From the NCBI GenBank assembly GCA_037975125.1, contig CM075850.1, positions 128,624,293-128,688,292 of the forward strand: 64,000 bases of DNA, in the 5' to 3' direction. This DNA comes from Latrodectus hesperus (Eukaryota > Arthropoda > Arachnida > Araneae > Theridiidae). Positions 51,336-62,619 of the stretch are shown here, in pieces. The stretch's first letter is position 1. Each line of letters starts with the position of its first letter. Both the position numbers and the translations under genes were made by a program. A model generated the notes under the pieces. That model saw only the letters and a program-made list of their open reading frames with translations, was not told where the DNA came from and ran no database searches.

Positions 51336-52979
51336 CATGCCGCTTAATATCAAGCATATCTGATCAATAAATATCAGACAACTGAAATTCATTTGTACTT
51401 CCAGTTGATAAACGCCGTTTTAAATGAAATATTCATAGCTGAATTAATTTGACAAATGTTACTTGAGAAAAACACAACATTAAATTCACAAGAAGAGCAG
51501 TAATATTTTTTAAGACCAATTTATTCTCGCAATTAATGGAGATGCCTTTATTGGTAAGTAAAAAAACATTTTTGAACGTTGCAAACCTTTTGACGTGTCT
51601 TTAGCAAATGACTTTCAGGATGATTGTTCACAAATGATAGGTCTGATATACATTTTACAGTAAAAAAATTTAGAAATTCTTTAGATGTGTTTGTACAAAA
51701 CAGAAATGCGCAATTTAGTACTGACACTATCATTTCTGTAACTCAAAAATGTTAAGGTCAATGAGATGAAGGTGAGGTAAGCTGAAACAAGTTTTTATTA
51801 ATTTTATATTCTTTTTTTGTTAAATTTTACAACAATAATTTCAAAAAATGCTTCAATTTTTTTCAATAAATAAAAGTACAATTGGAAAGCATTAAAAGTA
51901 TTAATTTTATTTATTATAAAAACAATTCTTATTTCAAAATGGATTAACGCCAAATAATTTATAACATCGATTTTACAATTTATCTGTACATTTATACTGG
52001 GTGGAATCGAACATTCTAAGCATTTTCCAATGCATCTATTTCCTTAATTATTACAGAATTTTTATAATTAAAATCTACTGAAACTGATCTAACAAGAGTC
52101 CTTTCGAGTATAATAATAATAACATATTTACATTTGCTTAAAGAATAAGAGCAAACCATATCAAGTTCAATAATTATATTTTTCTCAATAAAAATGTGTT
52201 TATTTACTTTCTAGCAAGAGTTCTGTTCTATTCTAGGAATCCTATAATATGTTTGTTTCTACTATGACTATTTATTCCTTCAAAAGATGACAGAAATTCC
52301 CTGACAAAATCTGCGAGTTAAATCATTCAAGGCATTAGCCTAAAAGTTTAGAATATCGTCATTTGCATCATAGTGATTTATTTCTAGAGAAAAGAAAAAA
52401 ATCCTCACATAGGTTATTTACGAACCACTCAGTCTTATCAACATCAAAGAAGCTTAATACTTTAGAGAATCTCCATAACAATTATTCTTTTTAAGAGAAT
52501 ATGATAAAAATTAAACATCTAACCACTTCAAACACTGTACATTTCAGGCCCTTAAATTAATTCTAGGCTGTGATTTTCGTAATTTTCTTTTGAAATTAAC
52601 TTTCATTGTAAATTTATTCTTTTTCTACAAATTTCAAAAACTATTCGAGGTTAGGGGTTTTTCAGTTCTGTAATAACATTCCATTTTAAGAAAATGTGAC
52701 AAATATTCACTCATAGAATACTTCCCCAGTCGAATGATTTAGGCATACTAATCTCAACAATTGTTAGGAATTTATGACAATTTCATTTCTATAAGTGATT
52801 CATTTTAAGAGACAATATTAAAAAATAATCACATAAAGTTTATTTTACAAACTATTTAGACTTACTTGCCTTAACAACCATCACGGAGTCAGAGTGTCTT
52901 CGTTGTTAAAGTAACCGTTTTCCAGAGAATGTAGTAGAAATCTATTTATAGAGTCTCTTCTTAAATATTCGATTTACTG
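51336..52979. other. AT-rich sequence, nothing recognised
   Basis: No supported gene or repeat. Confidence 0.45.
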
Positions 52980-53361
52980 CAAACCGTTAATCTTGGCCAG
53001 TTCGTTCTCCTGATGTGTCCCTAATTGAGAACGTGTGGTCAATGGTTGCCGAGCGATTGGCACGCCATCACTGTACCATCCACTACTGTCGATGAACTGT
53101 GGCATAGTGTTGAAGCTGCATGGACTGATCCCCTGTACATGCCATACACTTCTCTTCCTGTTTGACTCCATGCCTAGGCGGATAAATGCTGTTATTGCAG
53201 ACAGAGGTGGCTGCTCAGGGTACTGATTTCTCAAGATCTATACATCCTAATTTCCTGTAAATCTAATCACTTGTTCTTTCCACTATAATGTATGTGTCCA
53301 ATAAATATCGTTCTATTATTTGCATTCCTTCTTGATGTAGCGATTTTAATGGCCAGTAGTG
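52980..53361 (+). mobile_element. Tc1-like element, 3' remnant
   Basis: The sequence begins within the catalytic-Glu region (PWPVRSPDVSLIENVW, about 52993-53040) and continues as a C-terminal transposase part (FDSMPRRINAVIADRGGCSGY in another frame at 53164-53226). It then runs through non-coding sequence to a right end read on the minus strand as CACTACTGGCCATTAAAATC, followed by TA at 53362-53363. All upstream transposase sequence is missing. Distinct from the Tc1 family at 33 and 48 kb. Confidence 0.75.
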
Positions 53362-53379
53362 TATATTGCCGCTTATATA

Positions 53380-54283
53380 CAGGGTGATTTTAAAGTGTTT
53401 TTACAAATTAAAAGGGGTGATAGTACCCTTTCATACAAGCAATAACTACATATAAACATAGGTTCGTATTTCACTCTGAGAAGCAGAAAATAGGAAAGTA
53501 GAAACGCATCAAGAATCTATCCCAAATTTATTGTATGCAAATTTCCACAGAGAAGAAGCAGCATTTTGCTTTTATTGGTAGATGCCAGCAGAAATTTTCC
53601 GTAAACATATGGGCAGGTATGCTTGGTAGGCCCTTACATCGTGCCAGACCGTTTTACCGGCGCAGCATACCATAATCTTCTTGGAACAAGTGCTTCCTTG
53701 TTCTGCAGGCTGTTCCATTCCCAATCCAGAGAGACATGAGGTTTATGCACGATGGAGCCCCAGCACATTTTTCCATCACGGTCCTTAACTTTTAGAATGC
53801 CACCTATCCTGCACGATGGATTGGACGCAGTCGACCTGTGGTTTGGTCTCCTCGCTCACCAGACCTCAACCCACTGGACATTTTTCTAGGAACACGTATA
53901 ATCTTTAGGAACACGTTCGAAATGCCTGTGGACCCAACTTAATATCTCATGGCTAGAATCGTTTTTACAGAGGACAAAATTAACACGACACGAGGAATCT
54001 TCAAGGGATTATTTCGCATCGCCAGTCGTTCCTTCGAAGGTGTCATCTGTGGAACGACACACGAGTCAGCATTTCGAGCATTTGCTGTGAGGTTTTCACA
54101 AAGCAATAAAAATGATTATGAAACTTTTGGTATTATTCATTCGATTACGGAACACTGTTGTAATCTCAGGTTGAGAATTCGCCTCTCTGAGTGGAATGTT
54201 CCTATGTTCTTAAGTAATTATTGCTTGTTTGGATGAGTACTCTCACCCCTCTTAATTTATGAAAACAATTTAGAATCATTGTG
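53380..54283 (+). mobile_element. Mariner-like element, short, with inverted ends
   Basis: The left end CAGGGTGATTTTAAAG at 53380, preceded by TA, pairs with the right end read on the minus strand from 54283 (CACAATGATTCTAAAT..). Similarity continues through 'ACAAATTAAAAGGGGTGA.AGTA' and CAAGCAATAA. The 904-bp length is short, and most of the N-terminal transposase is absent. It starts less than 20 bases after the Tc1 remnant. Confidence 0.7.
53570..54235 (+). pseudogene. Mariner/IS630-type transposase pseudogene
   Basis: The readable block FPIQRDMRFMHDGAPAHFS (about 53715-53775) carries the second catalytic Asp. It is followed by ATYPARWIGRSRPVVWSPRS and PDLNPLDIFL (about 53800-53890), with the final Asp/Glu position in the 'SPDLNPLD' motif. 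The 3' part (53949-54236) continues as a weakly conserved C-terminal tail. The first catalytic Asp and HTH region are missing or unrecognisable. This block is typical of an arthropod mariner-type family. Confidence 0.7.
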
Positions 54284-55020
54284 TTTATGCTATATGCTTA
54301 GTATATAAATGAAATACATCCTTTTCAAGTTGGTGGGTATTCTTATCCCTAGCTACACAGTTCTCAGAAAATACTCAATAACAATATAACTAGTCATTTA
54401 AGACTACATTTCATATAACATGATTGGCCTTTGAGGTTGAAGAGGCTTCCAAGTTCTATATAAAAAAAGAACTTTTGATCACCATAAAAATTTACCGAAT
54501 ATCATATAACAGAATATCTCCAAAAAACAAAAACAATATTCTCAAAAATTCATGTTTTTTCATTAAATTTCAACAAAAATAGTTTAAAACACAAACATAT
54601 ATATTTTTAATTAAAAGGCAAATTTTATTTGACTCGAGGTTTATTATTTCATTTTAATATGAAACAATTTTATAAATTTCATTTGGGTATCTAATTTTAA
54701 AAAGCGGGTCAGTCATATATTTCAAAATGTGCCTATAATATGCAAGTTTTGGGAAATATGAATTCAAAAAATTAAACTGTTCTCAAATAACTTTTGAAAT
54801 AGCTTTAACACACTTATTGGTATATTTTTCTTTTTCTTTTTTTATTTAGCCCATTTTTTTCACATATTAGAAAATAAAATTCAAAAAATAAATAAATAAA
54901 ACATCAAGCTACATCCAAAATGCAAACGATAAAGAGATTTTCCAGCACACATCAGTCAATTTAATTTCTCCATTACACAAACGACGATAATCCGTTTCGC
55001 GAGCAGACGATTTTTTTTTT
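54284..55020. other. AT-rich sequence, nothing recognised
   Basis: No supported feature. Confidence 0.45.
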
Positions 55021-55595
55021 TCACATATATAAACAGGCAACAAGAACGATATTTAAGAGATAATGAATGAAAAAATACAAATAAAAAATGAAAAACGAAA
55101 AACCGTTGACCGTTTGAGGCCGACAACAATGTCGCAATTTCCATCTTCCAAAAAACCTCAACCTCGCGAATATATAGAACAAGGCAGCTAACAATTCCTC
55201 CTCAACAGAAGCGCGTTTGGGCTGGTCCCGCTCCACCCTACCCTACCCCTCTCACGTGCGGGTGAAAAACGCTTTGGATTAAAAAGCAAAAAACAGAATA
55301 ACAAGAAATGAAAAATGCTCTCTCGCGTAGGGAAAGGGTTTAAGAAGGCGAGCACACCTACTTAAACAAAAGAAGTCGTAGCATCTCTCGCTCTATATCG
55401 AGGTTAATTGTTACCTTCGTCCTTTATGCAAAGGAATCTCGCCACTGGCGACGAAATAGCGATTGGCGAGTGTCTCCGGAATATAAATAAATTCCCCCTC
55501 CGGAATCACTTGATTAAAAAACGTGTGCGTAGTTTAGTAGTAGCATGACTTCTGACTTCGAATTACTCTTGAAAAGTCATCAAGAGGGAAATTGA
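55021..55595 (+). promoter_or_regulatory. GC-richer island with promoter-like signals
   Basis: The block at 55100-55520 is rich in binding-site-like words: CACGTG E-box (55253-55258), TTTATGCAAAG octamer-like (55423-55433), and CGATTGG inverted CCAAT (55460-55466). CTCGCCA/TGGCGAG form an inverted repeat (55438-55444 and 55464-55470). Two direct CTCCGGAAT copies (55474-55482 and 55498-55506) flank TATAAATA (55482-55489), with a TCACTT initiator-like word about 26 bases further. A 16-codon ATG frame follows (55545-55595). On the minus strand, a Kozak-like AAGATGG at 55144 opens a hydrophobic frame. A core promoter is plausible, but its direction and target gene are unknown. Confidence 0.35.
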
Positions 55596-56644
55596 CAAAA
55601 GAGGTACTCAACTGTAATGAAATATAAAAGTAATTAACGGGGATATAAAATGACCCATCAAAATACCGACCTTTACGAAGTTATAAAACAAGCTTTAAGT
55701 AGTCATCAGGATAATTACACTAGTAATTGGGGCCCACAATTAAAGACTGAAATTCATGGAATAAAACTGCTGATCAAAATGTTAACTAAAAGTTCATTGT
55801 ATGTTAGGTTTTAAATTGATAATGCAACAACTGAAATTATCTAAAAGTGCTTGAAATAGTAAAATATAATTTTTTATATTTATGCGTCAACTGCAAGAGG
55901 TCGAGCAATCAGCAAGTTTTAAGAGCTTTTAAAAATCCATTGATTTTTTTATTAAAATAATAAAATAGGCATATTAAAATGTAAGGAAATTAAATTTTTC
56001 TGATTTTATGGAAATGTTGTTCCCATTCCTGTTAACAATCGAGACGGTAATAAAAATTATAAGCATGGTAGTGGCAAGGATAATTTAGAAAACTTGTAAA
56101 CGTATTTACTTAGAAAAAAGATTATCTCAAAAAATTTTAAAATATGATGTTAAAACAAGTAATGTAAAATGAAGACTGCATCATATGTAATTTTAAATGC
56201 GGAATACTTCCAAAAGAACAATATTTACAATGTGAATCACAGAAAACACATTAACTTTATAGTAAGAGAAATTGTATTTGTACACACACACTTTTAAAAA
56301 TCCTAACAAATTTCCTTTTATCAAATGGACTGATCCTTACGTTTACAATTTTTTTCTAAATTCTTAATCCTAGAATTTATTCTAATTCTTGCTTCAATTT
56401 AACTGGCTATTGAAGTGTTCCCTCAATGTATCAATTCTATGAGTAAGAATACATTATTATAAATTATACGATTCTGATTTTTTTTAGTTTAATTTCAAAT
56501 AGTCTGCATTATTTCATGAGTAACACTCTACTATTGAAAGTGTAAATTATACAAATGGGTAACTTTTATTAACAATAATTCATAGATAATTTATTACAAT
56601 TTAATTAATTTATAATAATGCATATTTTGTTATTAGTAACAATA
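55596..56644. other. AT-rich sequence, nothing recognised
   Basis: No supported feature. Confidence 0.45.
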
Positions 56645-56935
56645 ATATGCCGCCTACCCTATCTAGTAGTTAGAGTGCCTGACGGCGGATAGTAAGGTCT
56701 TGGATTCGAATCCCAGTTCGGGCATGGATGTACTTTCTCTCTCTATCTATCTTTGTTCTTTCCTTGTATGAATGGGTTGTGAATGGTTGCCTACCCTATA
56801 AACGAGTCCCTGTGGCATGTGTGTACTGAGGAAGGACTCCACACTAAAAATTAGTTCAGTTGGAAAAGTGGAGCAGCACAACCCATAATGTCAGCCTTGC
56901 TGGTACAAGACAACAACAGCAACAGTAATAATAAT
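56645..56935 (+). repeat. tRNA-derived SINE, plus strand
   Basis: A tRNA-like head (GCCTACCC… with A-box-like TAGTAGTTAGAGTGCC) is followed by a canonical B box GGATTCGAATCCC at 56702-56714. A CT-rich microsatellite, a body, and a tail ending in CAACAACAGCAACAG come after. Spacing between the A- and B-like boxes fits a Pol III promoter. The head does not fold as an intact tRNA, so this is not called as a tRNA gene. Confidence 0.75.
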
Positions 56936-57188
56936 ATACACCTAACACAGTGTCGATACTATAAATTGATAGATTTCCTATTTATATCTTTTCCATTCCT
57001 ATTTATTTAAAATTCCTCGGAAATTCATTTAGCAATCATGTTTCGAAATTTCAGCATTTCACGATAAGTGTCAGCGCACTTTTTTCCTTGAAAAATCAGA
57101 TGATACCAATTAACAAATTATATAACAGTGATTAGGTTAGAGATAGATATTAATTGTTTATATTGAGTAAGCAGACGGACACGGTCCA
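56936..57188. other. Unassigned, downstream of terminal exon
   Basis: AT-rich flank downstream of the minus-strand polyadenylation signal. Nothing recognised. Confidence 0.4.
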
Positions 57189-57194
57189 TTTATT
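57189..57194 (-). terminator. Polyadenylation signal AATAAA
   Basis: On the minus strand, AATAAA lies about 120 bases after the stop codon at 57313-57315. It is followed by TGGACCGTGTCCGTCTGCTT, a GT-rich downstream element. Both parts of a metazoan cleavage/polyadenylation signal are therefore present. Confidence 0.5.
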
Positions 57195-57312
57195 GTCGTT
57201 TAGAAATAAGAGAAAAGAAACTGGAGAAACTTCCGAAGAAATCACTTGAACTTCCATATGCATCTTTGAAAAGGGGAAAAAAAAAGATCCAGTTCAAGAC
57301 AAAGCGACTTCA

Positions 57313-57458
57313 TTAAGGGACAGGGGCCTGTCCACCCGGCAACCCCGGTGGCACAATTCGTGACTGCCCTAGATGACCACTGGCGTGACCATTCAAAGCA
57401 AGAGATGGCTGCATTTGCTGTGTGGGAAGTAACGCAGCGTGGGTTGGTAAATAACCCT
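57313..57458 (-). CDS. Terminal coding exon of an unidentified gene
   Basis: On the minus strand the acceptor TTTTTCCTTTCCGTGCAG ends at 57459. The exon then reads, in one frame, GYLPTHAALLPTQQMQPS, then LNGHASGHLGQ and IVPPGLPGGQAPVP, and ends in TAA. It enters as a phase-1 intron (two bases complete the first codon). If the alternative AG two bases further is used, it enters in phase 0. The Pro/Gln/Gly/Ala/His-rich composition resembles low-complexity tails of transcription or RNA-binding regulators. GC content is far above the flanks. A 3' UTR of about 120 bases with AATAAA follows. Upstream exons should lie at higher coordinates, probably beyond the window. A longer overlapping frame (57242-57559) looks less protein-like. 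No family could be named. Confidence 0.55.
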
Positions 57459-57559
57459 CTGCACGGAAAGGAAAAACTCTTCTTTTGAATGCCATTTTGA
57501 CGAAGATTCGAACGGGTGGCACGAAAAGGGATTTTGCAACGGGAAATAAACGTTGCCAA

Positions 57560-58324
57560 ATGATAAGGTTAAATTATCCTTCATGTGGCGATGTCAGTTT
57601 GTTGCAGCAAAAATATATCTAGTTGCCAGCATAGGATTATATGTTTTTTAGTTCTGTTTTATGAAATCTATGCTCCGTTTCCCATTCATCGCAAATGCTC
57701 TTTCAAGTCTATTCCATTAGAAAACCATAGATATCGACAGATACTTAATGTTTTCCGATCATCTGAAGTTCTAGTGGCGTGATGCGTTAGAATTTTTCTC
57801 AAAATATCGCCAACATTCCACCCTAATGTGACATTAATGCTCAAATTTCTATGCTTATATGTTTTTATCTCTTTATAAATAAAAATATTACAGAAAATAC
57901 TTTTTTCATAAATATTTAAATACAAAAAGTCTTCATGTTTCTATATTTTCCATGCTACCGCATTGAGATGTTTTGAACCCAGATATATTTGGATGGACGC
58001 AAGAGGATCAATCAAGAGTTGAAAAAGTGGTGCTTTTACTGAGTTCATAACCATTATCTATATGAAGATTTACAAACTCCATGATTTTAAAACTAAACGG
58101 CTTTGAAATTTTAGCAATTATGTTAGCAATCATTTCCCACGTTTTTAAATAATTAAATATTAATATTTGAAATTTGTAAGCTCTTAACTATTTCATGGTT
58201 CCATTTCCGTTCAACATTTTAAAACTTATGAGTATTTATATGCACTGAACAATCTATTAAATAAATAATAAATGATGGTGTAGTGTAAGCGAACTTCGTG
58301 AGAAAGATATAACACGCACAATAT
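57560..58324. other. AT-rich sequence, possibly intron
   Basis: If the terminal exon is real, this is its upstream intron. Nothing else recognised. Confidence 0.4.
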
Positions 58325-58780
58325 AATATTTTTAAAAATTTAAATCGTTTATGCCGCTTTGAACAAACCTTAAAGTGTATGTTTGCCTTTTTCCTTCTGT
58401 TCTATTAATGGCTCGAATCCATGGAAAACGGCTTCTCAGACCGATGCTTTGGTCTTCATATAAGAAATCGTTCTATTAACAAATGAACTTCGACACTATT
58501 CTCAGGCATTCCATGGTGAACTTCATGTCGTTTCCAGCCGCTCGATGAAGGCGATTTGATCGCGAGCAGCAAATTTGTGGACAAGTCGAATTTACGATGT
58601 CGTCATTAATTATGTGTGAGTTAGATAAAACGCTATCTGACGTCATGGATATTTTAAACCAATGAGAATTGTAATAAAGTGGTGTATTCATAATCTCAAC
58701 TAGAAAGAAAGTAACCACTTTATTGTTTATAACGCAATATATGCTGACAAGTATGTGAAATTTCCGTAAAAGATACAGCA
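58325..58780 (-). repeat. Dispersed repeat R2, copy 2 (inverted)
   Basis: Minus-strand copy of 34600-35060. It contains a perfect CRE octamer TGACGTCA at 58638-58645, where copy 1 reads TGTCGTCA. No conserved frame. A minus-strand frame of 101 codons crossing it is fortuitous. Confidence 0.75.
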
Positions 58781-60032
58781 CGTTATGATATACAAATGTA
58801 CATTAACAGAGCATACATGTAGTGCGGGTAGAGTCAGTGACACATACAATGCTTAGAAGAGATTTGGCAATACATGTGGTATTTAGAAATTACATGTTAA
58901 CTTTGTTTACAAAGTAAATTTATTGTTACACTAAATATAAGAAGGGAAAAGACCAACCAATGAACCAACTGTGTCTATTGTTAGACTTGCAGATTTATAA
59001 CATACCCTATAGCAATATTATTACTCGTGTTAGTCACGATTTTATAGCTGTTAACAGAATTTAGAATCTATTTTTTGCTACAATCGTGAATACATAGTAA
59101 TAATATAGAATGTCATTCAAAACTTCTCATGACTATCATTTGAGAAACCTACATATCATCTGGATGCCCATCCTATATTATAGTAAACCCATGCCAGGGG
59201 TACTGAAACGAGAAATGGAGCTTTATAAAACGGCGAGGCTCAGTTTAAGCAGTTTGACAATATTTGATAAAGTGGGGGTTTCCGAACGGCAAACAAAATT
59301 TCTGTTCCTCCAAACTTTTCATTACAGAAAAGAGCGCTTTTGGTTGTTTGATGAAAAACGAAAATGAAGGAATTGTCACATGTTGATTTCTCACTATAGC
59401 TCGGTGTATAAAATAATGATGGTCTCATCCATTTTAGAATTATATCAGGATAAATAAACATTGCCATCAAGCATTCGGCATCACTCTAAGGGATGGTATG
59501 AAATATCTTTGGATTTCAGAACATCTCATTTCTCGTTCAATCAATTACCATAAATTAAAATGATATCAGTTGTATTTTTGATATGCTAAAGCTCCTAGGT
59601 TTGATCTGCCTTCGAAGTCCTATTAACGCAGTATAATGCATAGGATCATGTCTATTGTGTCACTTTAACAGGTATCTTGATGTAGAATGTGAGTGACAAT
59701 TATCATAACGAACAATTGAATGTACCTGGTAAATGGTTCCTCAAAGATTGGCATGACTCCATTAACTAAACAAGTCAGTCAATAAAGTGTGATCGGATAT
59801 TGAAGATGTAAAATAAGTGACCCTCATTTAAGCATTTGTTCTGGCTGATGATATCTGCTATTGGTGCCAACTATCGTTATTCAAAAAGCTGATTTCTCCT
59901 GATACATATTTCCACACTTTCTGAACATTTAACGACTTGTTCTTCCTGAGTAATATTAATCTATATGTTATACGAGAAATCCTATAAACAAATTTTTATA
60001 ATTTATACGCTTTAATTATTTAAACAATATTA
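58781..60032. other. Unassigned sequence
   Basis: Less AT-rich from 59150 to 59420, where an ATG frame of 85 codons (59110-59367) has fairly balanced composition (LKREMELYKTARLSLSSLTI). It has no recognised family or splice context. The remainder shows nothing. Confidence 0.35.
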
Positions 60033-60357
60033 CAGTGGGTGATCGGTTAATGAACATATCCATTACAAGATTTCGGTTTACCATTCAATCTTCGGTTTAC
60101 CATAGATTATTTTGTGAAATCGACTCATTCGTTTTGGAGACCCTAAAAATTTAATTAAAAAAGGGTGCATAATTTATTCGTAAGTTTATTAAAAAATAAT
60201 GCATACGTATAGCCTTGCCTATTAATCAGTTCTTTTCATTTTTTGTTTATGGGGCATTAGAGAACATGTCAAATGTCGATTGCTTTTCTATCTATTTTAA
60301 GACTTTCTTGAAATAGCACTGTTGTTGTAAATATTCCTAACCTTGCTTTGGTTCGGC
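60033..60357 (+). repeat. Dispersed repeat R1, copy 2
   Basis: Same family and orientation as 881-1218, again starting right after TA with CAGTGGGTGATCGGTTAA. Similarity ends near 60357. Confidence 0.65.
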
Positions 60358-60431
60358 GCCATACTAAGACCATTGCTCTGACATCCTCCAATTTCTTCAA
60401 CGAAGAGTGAAGGGGAAGTGCTGCAAATGAA

Positions 60432-60471
60432 ATCAGTTTCGGTTTTGAATTAAATCAAAACGGAAACTGAT
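60432..60471. repeat. 17-bp-arm inverted repeat
   Basis: ATCAGTTTCGGTTTTGA (60432-60448) and TCAAAACGGAAACTGAT (60455-60471) are complementary except at one central base, with a six-base ATTAAA loop. A stable hairpin of this size is unusual outside a transposon end. No second copy was found. Confidence 0.85.
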
Positions 60472-61357
60472 ATTCTTCTTTGGCAATAAATATTCTATTG
60501 TAAAATTTATTTTCCATTATAGAACTTTGAAGTTCAATAAGCAAGCAGCATGATTCAAAAGAGATAAAAAAACGATATTTTGACAATTGAATTTTGGCAA
60601 GCCTGCACATCATGCTTCGAGAGTCGAGAAGTGTTCCTTAGAATTCGTTTTAATTCGTTATCTGAATATTTGTTCGTTTTCCGAACGCAAAAATCTTTCG
60701 GGAATTGCTCGTTGTCTTATTTGCCCGAACTGTTCGTTAGTGGATCATAAACTGTATGGAATCATAGTGGATGAAGTCATCGCTTGAGCTGTCACCCTCT
60801 TTCCTATATTACATAACATTATGGACTTTATGGTAGACTTACCTTACAAAGGCACTACCAATGCAATTGGCATGGGTTAAGTATTATAGCCGCAAACTTC
60901 CGAGCTTAAGACCATAACGCTATGCTAGCAATATATCTCTGGCAGTTTCACTCGAAAGTTGATAAAAGTATCCTTTGTCCTCTATTCGGAGAATAATGCT
61001 TTTAATTCTATTCTGCTTTCCCTGCAAAGGTCATTAAAGGGTGCATTAAAGGAAAATATTTCTGGCGTCCAGAAAACAGTTCCTTTGACACCTAAATTCG
61101 ATAGATATATAAAATCTGACTAAGGCAGGGACATACGGGGCAGTTGCCACGGGTTTCCAAATCAAATAGAAAGTTTATTTTACGTTGTCATTCAAATAGA
61201 ATCATTTGCCAAATCGAACAGAAAGTTTGCTGTTGTGAAGCAGAGGGTCCCCAAATGAAGTTTTTGCCCAGAGCTCTATTAAAACTAAGTCGACAACTGT
61301 GAATATCGTCGTGATAGGATTTGTGAATTTTAAATGTTACACATGTTTTTCTGCTAG
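60472..61357. other. Unassigned; local 53-bp duplication
   Basis: CCAAATC.AA.AGAAAGTTT occurs twice about 53 bases apart (near 61155 and 61208). It lies in a GC-richer block (61120-61290) that looks transposon-derived but is not assignable. A 66-codon open frame at 60587-60787 lacks an ATG start and any recognised family. Confidence 0.35.
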
Positions 61358-61417
61358 TGTGGCATGGGTGGAAAAGGAGGATGCCAGCTCAGTCGTCAAC
61401 TTTCTCACTTTTTCAAG
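61358..61417 (+). CDS. Candidate 60-bp exon, unknown gene
   Basis: The acceptor ACATGTTTTTCTGCTAG ends at 61357. The frame VAWVEKEDASSVVNFLTFS is open to CAAG|GTTTAA at 61418, a weak donor. The exon length is a multiple of three and the composition is less AT-rich than the flanks. Evidence is only splice-site-like context plus balanced composition. Confidence 0.2.
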
Positions 61418-62273
61418 GTTTAAAATTCTGATTGAGTTGACTTGGTTCGGAGTTTGGGGGTTTGGGAGAAATAACAAGCTGAAAAATTACTAATATATCA
61501 ATTTAAGGGAAGAATGTTCAATAAACATATGATTATTTTTCTCATAACGAAAATATATTACAAACGTACTTTATTACGTATTACCTTGAATGAATTGTGT
61601 GGAAATTTACGGCATTTTAAAAATTATAGCATGAGAAACATTTCTGTTTTTAATAACTCTGTTGATTATAATGGAACACCATTTCATAATTATTAAGGTT
61701 TTAGAAATTACTTCATATATAATGGTCTCAGCAATTAGATAGATAGATCAAGATTTTATTTTAAAATTTGTTTTTTTCAAGAAGTACTGAAAAATCCATG
61801 TAGGAAAAACTGCCATTCGCCATTCAGATTCAATGTTTCTCCACCGGTCTACAAAGAAAATTTAGAGAAAAAAGGGTCTAATTATGGTGTCAGCACTATC
61901 ATTTGACTATTATCCATTGTTTCAGCACTTGGCGGTCAAATTCACTCACACTAATGTTTCTAGAATCTATTTTGAAATGTAGTGCTCGGGCGGACTGACG
62001 TTCTTATGCAAAAATCAATCTTAAAAAGATAAATCAAATCTAAATATTCGTGAACTGTATATACTTTTGCAAATATTAATCGTAAATGTGTACATTTAGT
62101 TGAAAAATGTTTTTATATAAAGCAATTTTTTAGACTAATTTTAAAATGAAATATTTATTAAATAATACGATTTGTTTTTATACTCGTATTCAGTAATCCA
62201 CCCAAATCTTCTTAGAAATATTTAGTAAAAATTTCTATTTTTCATAAATATATAATACAAGCCAATTATATTT
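61418..62273. other. AT-rich sequence, nothing recognised
   Basis: No supported feature. Confidence 0.4.
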
Positions 62274-62343
62274 GCGTTAAGAAAAATTTTATTAAAGAAA
62301 GATTATTAAAGAAAGATTTATTAAAGAAAGCGTTAAGAAAAAT
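62274..62343 (+). repeat. Small tandem array bounded by 14-bp direct repeats
   Basis: GCGTTAAGAAAAAT occurs at 62274-62287 and 62330-62343. Between them ATTAAAGAAAG(A) is repeated three times. Slippage duplication is the likely origin. Confidence 0.8.
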
Positions 62344-62619
62344 ATTAACCGAGTAATAACGCTTGAAAATTTAAAACGTAAACCATTACAATAGTTGAAA
62401 ATTTTTAAAAAAGTAAGGTACTTTGGGAACATTTTTAATTTTACCTAACTAAAAGTTTCGGTATTCAAGATCTATGTTGCACTAATATTTGTTCATAAAA
62501 AGCCAAATTTAAAATTTCTTCCAAATTCCAATTTAAAATTCCTATATTTAGCTGACATTTTGAGAAATAACTCAAGTAAATTTACAGTTGCTGTTCAAAA
62601 TTCAAATTTTGTACAAGCA
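62344..62619. other. AT-rich spacer
   Basis: Nothing recognised. Confidence 0.4.

Noticed and set aside
56651..56727. Possible tRNA gene
   Set aside because: A- and B-box-like motifs are present, but the acceptor stem and anticodon arm do not fold. A long body and simple-repeat tail follow, so it is a SINE head.
57242..57559. 105-codon minus-strand frame overlapping the terminal exon
   Set aside because: It crosses the strong acceptor and its translation is cysteine/arginine/serine-rich without protein-like regularity. The alternative frame ending at 57313 fits splice, stop and polyadenylation signals better.
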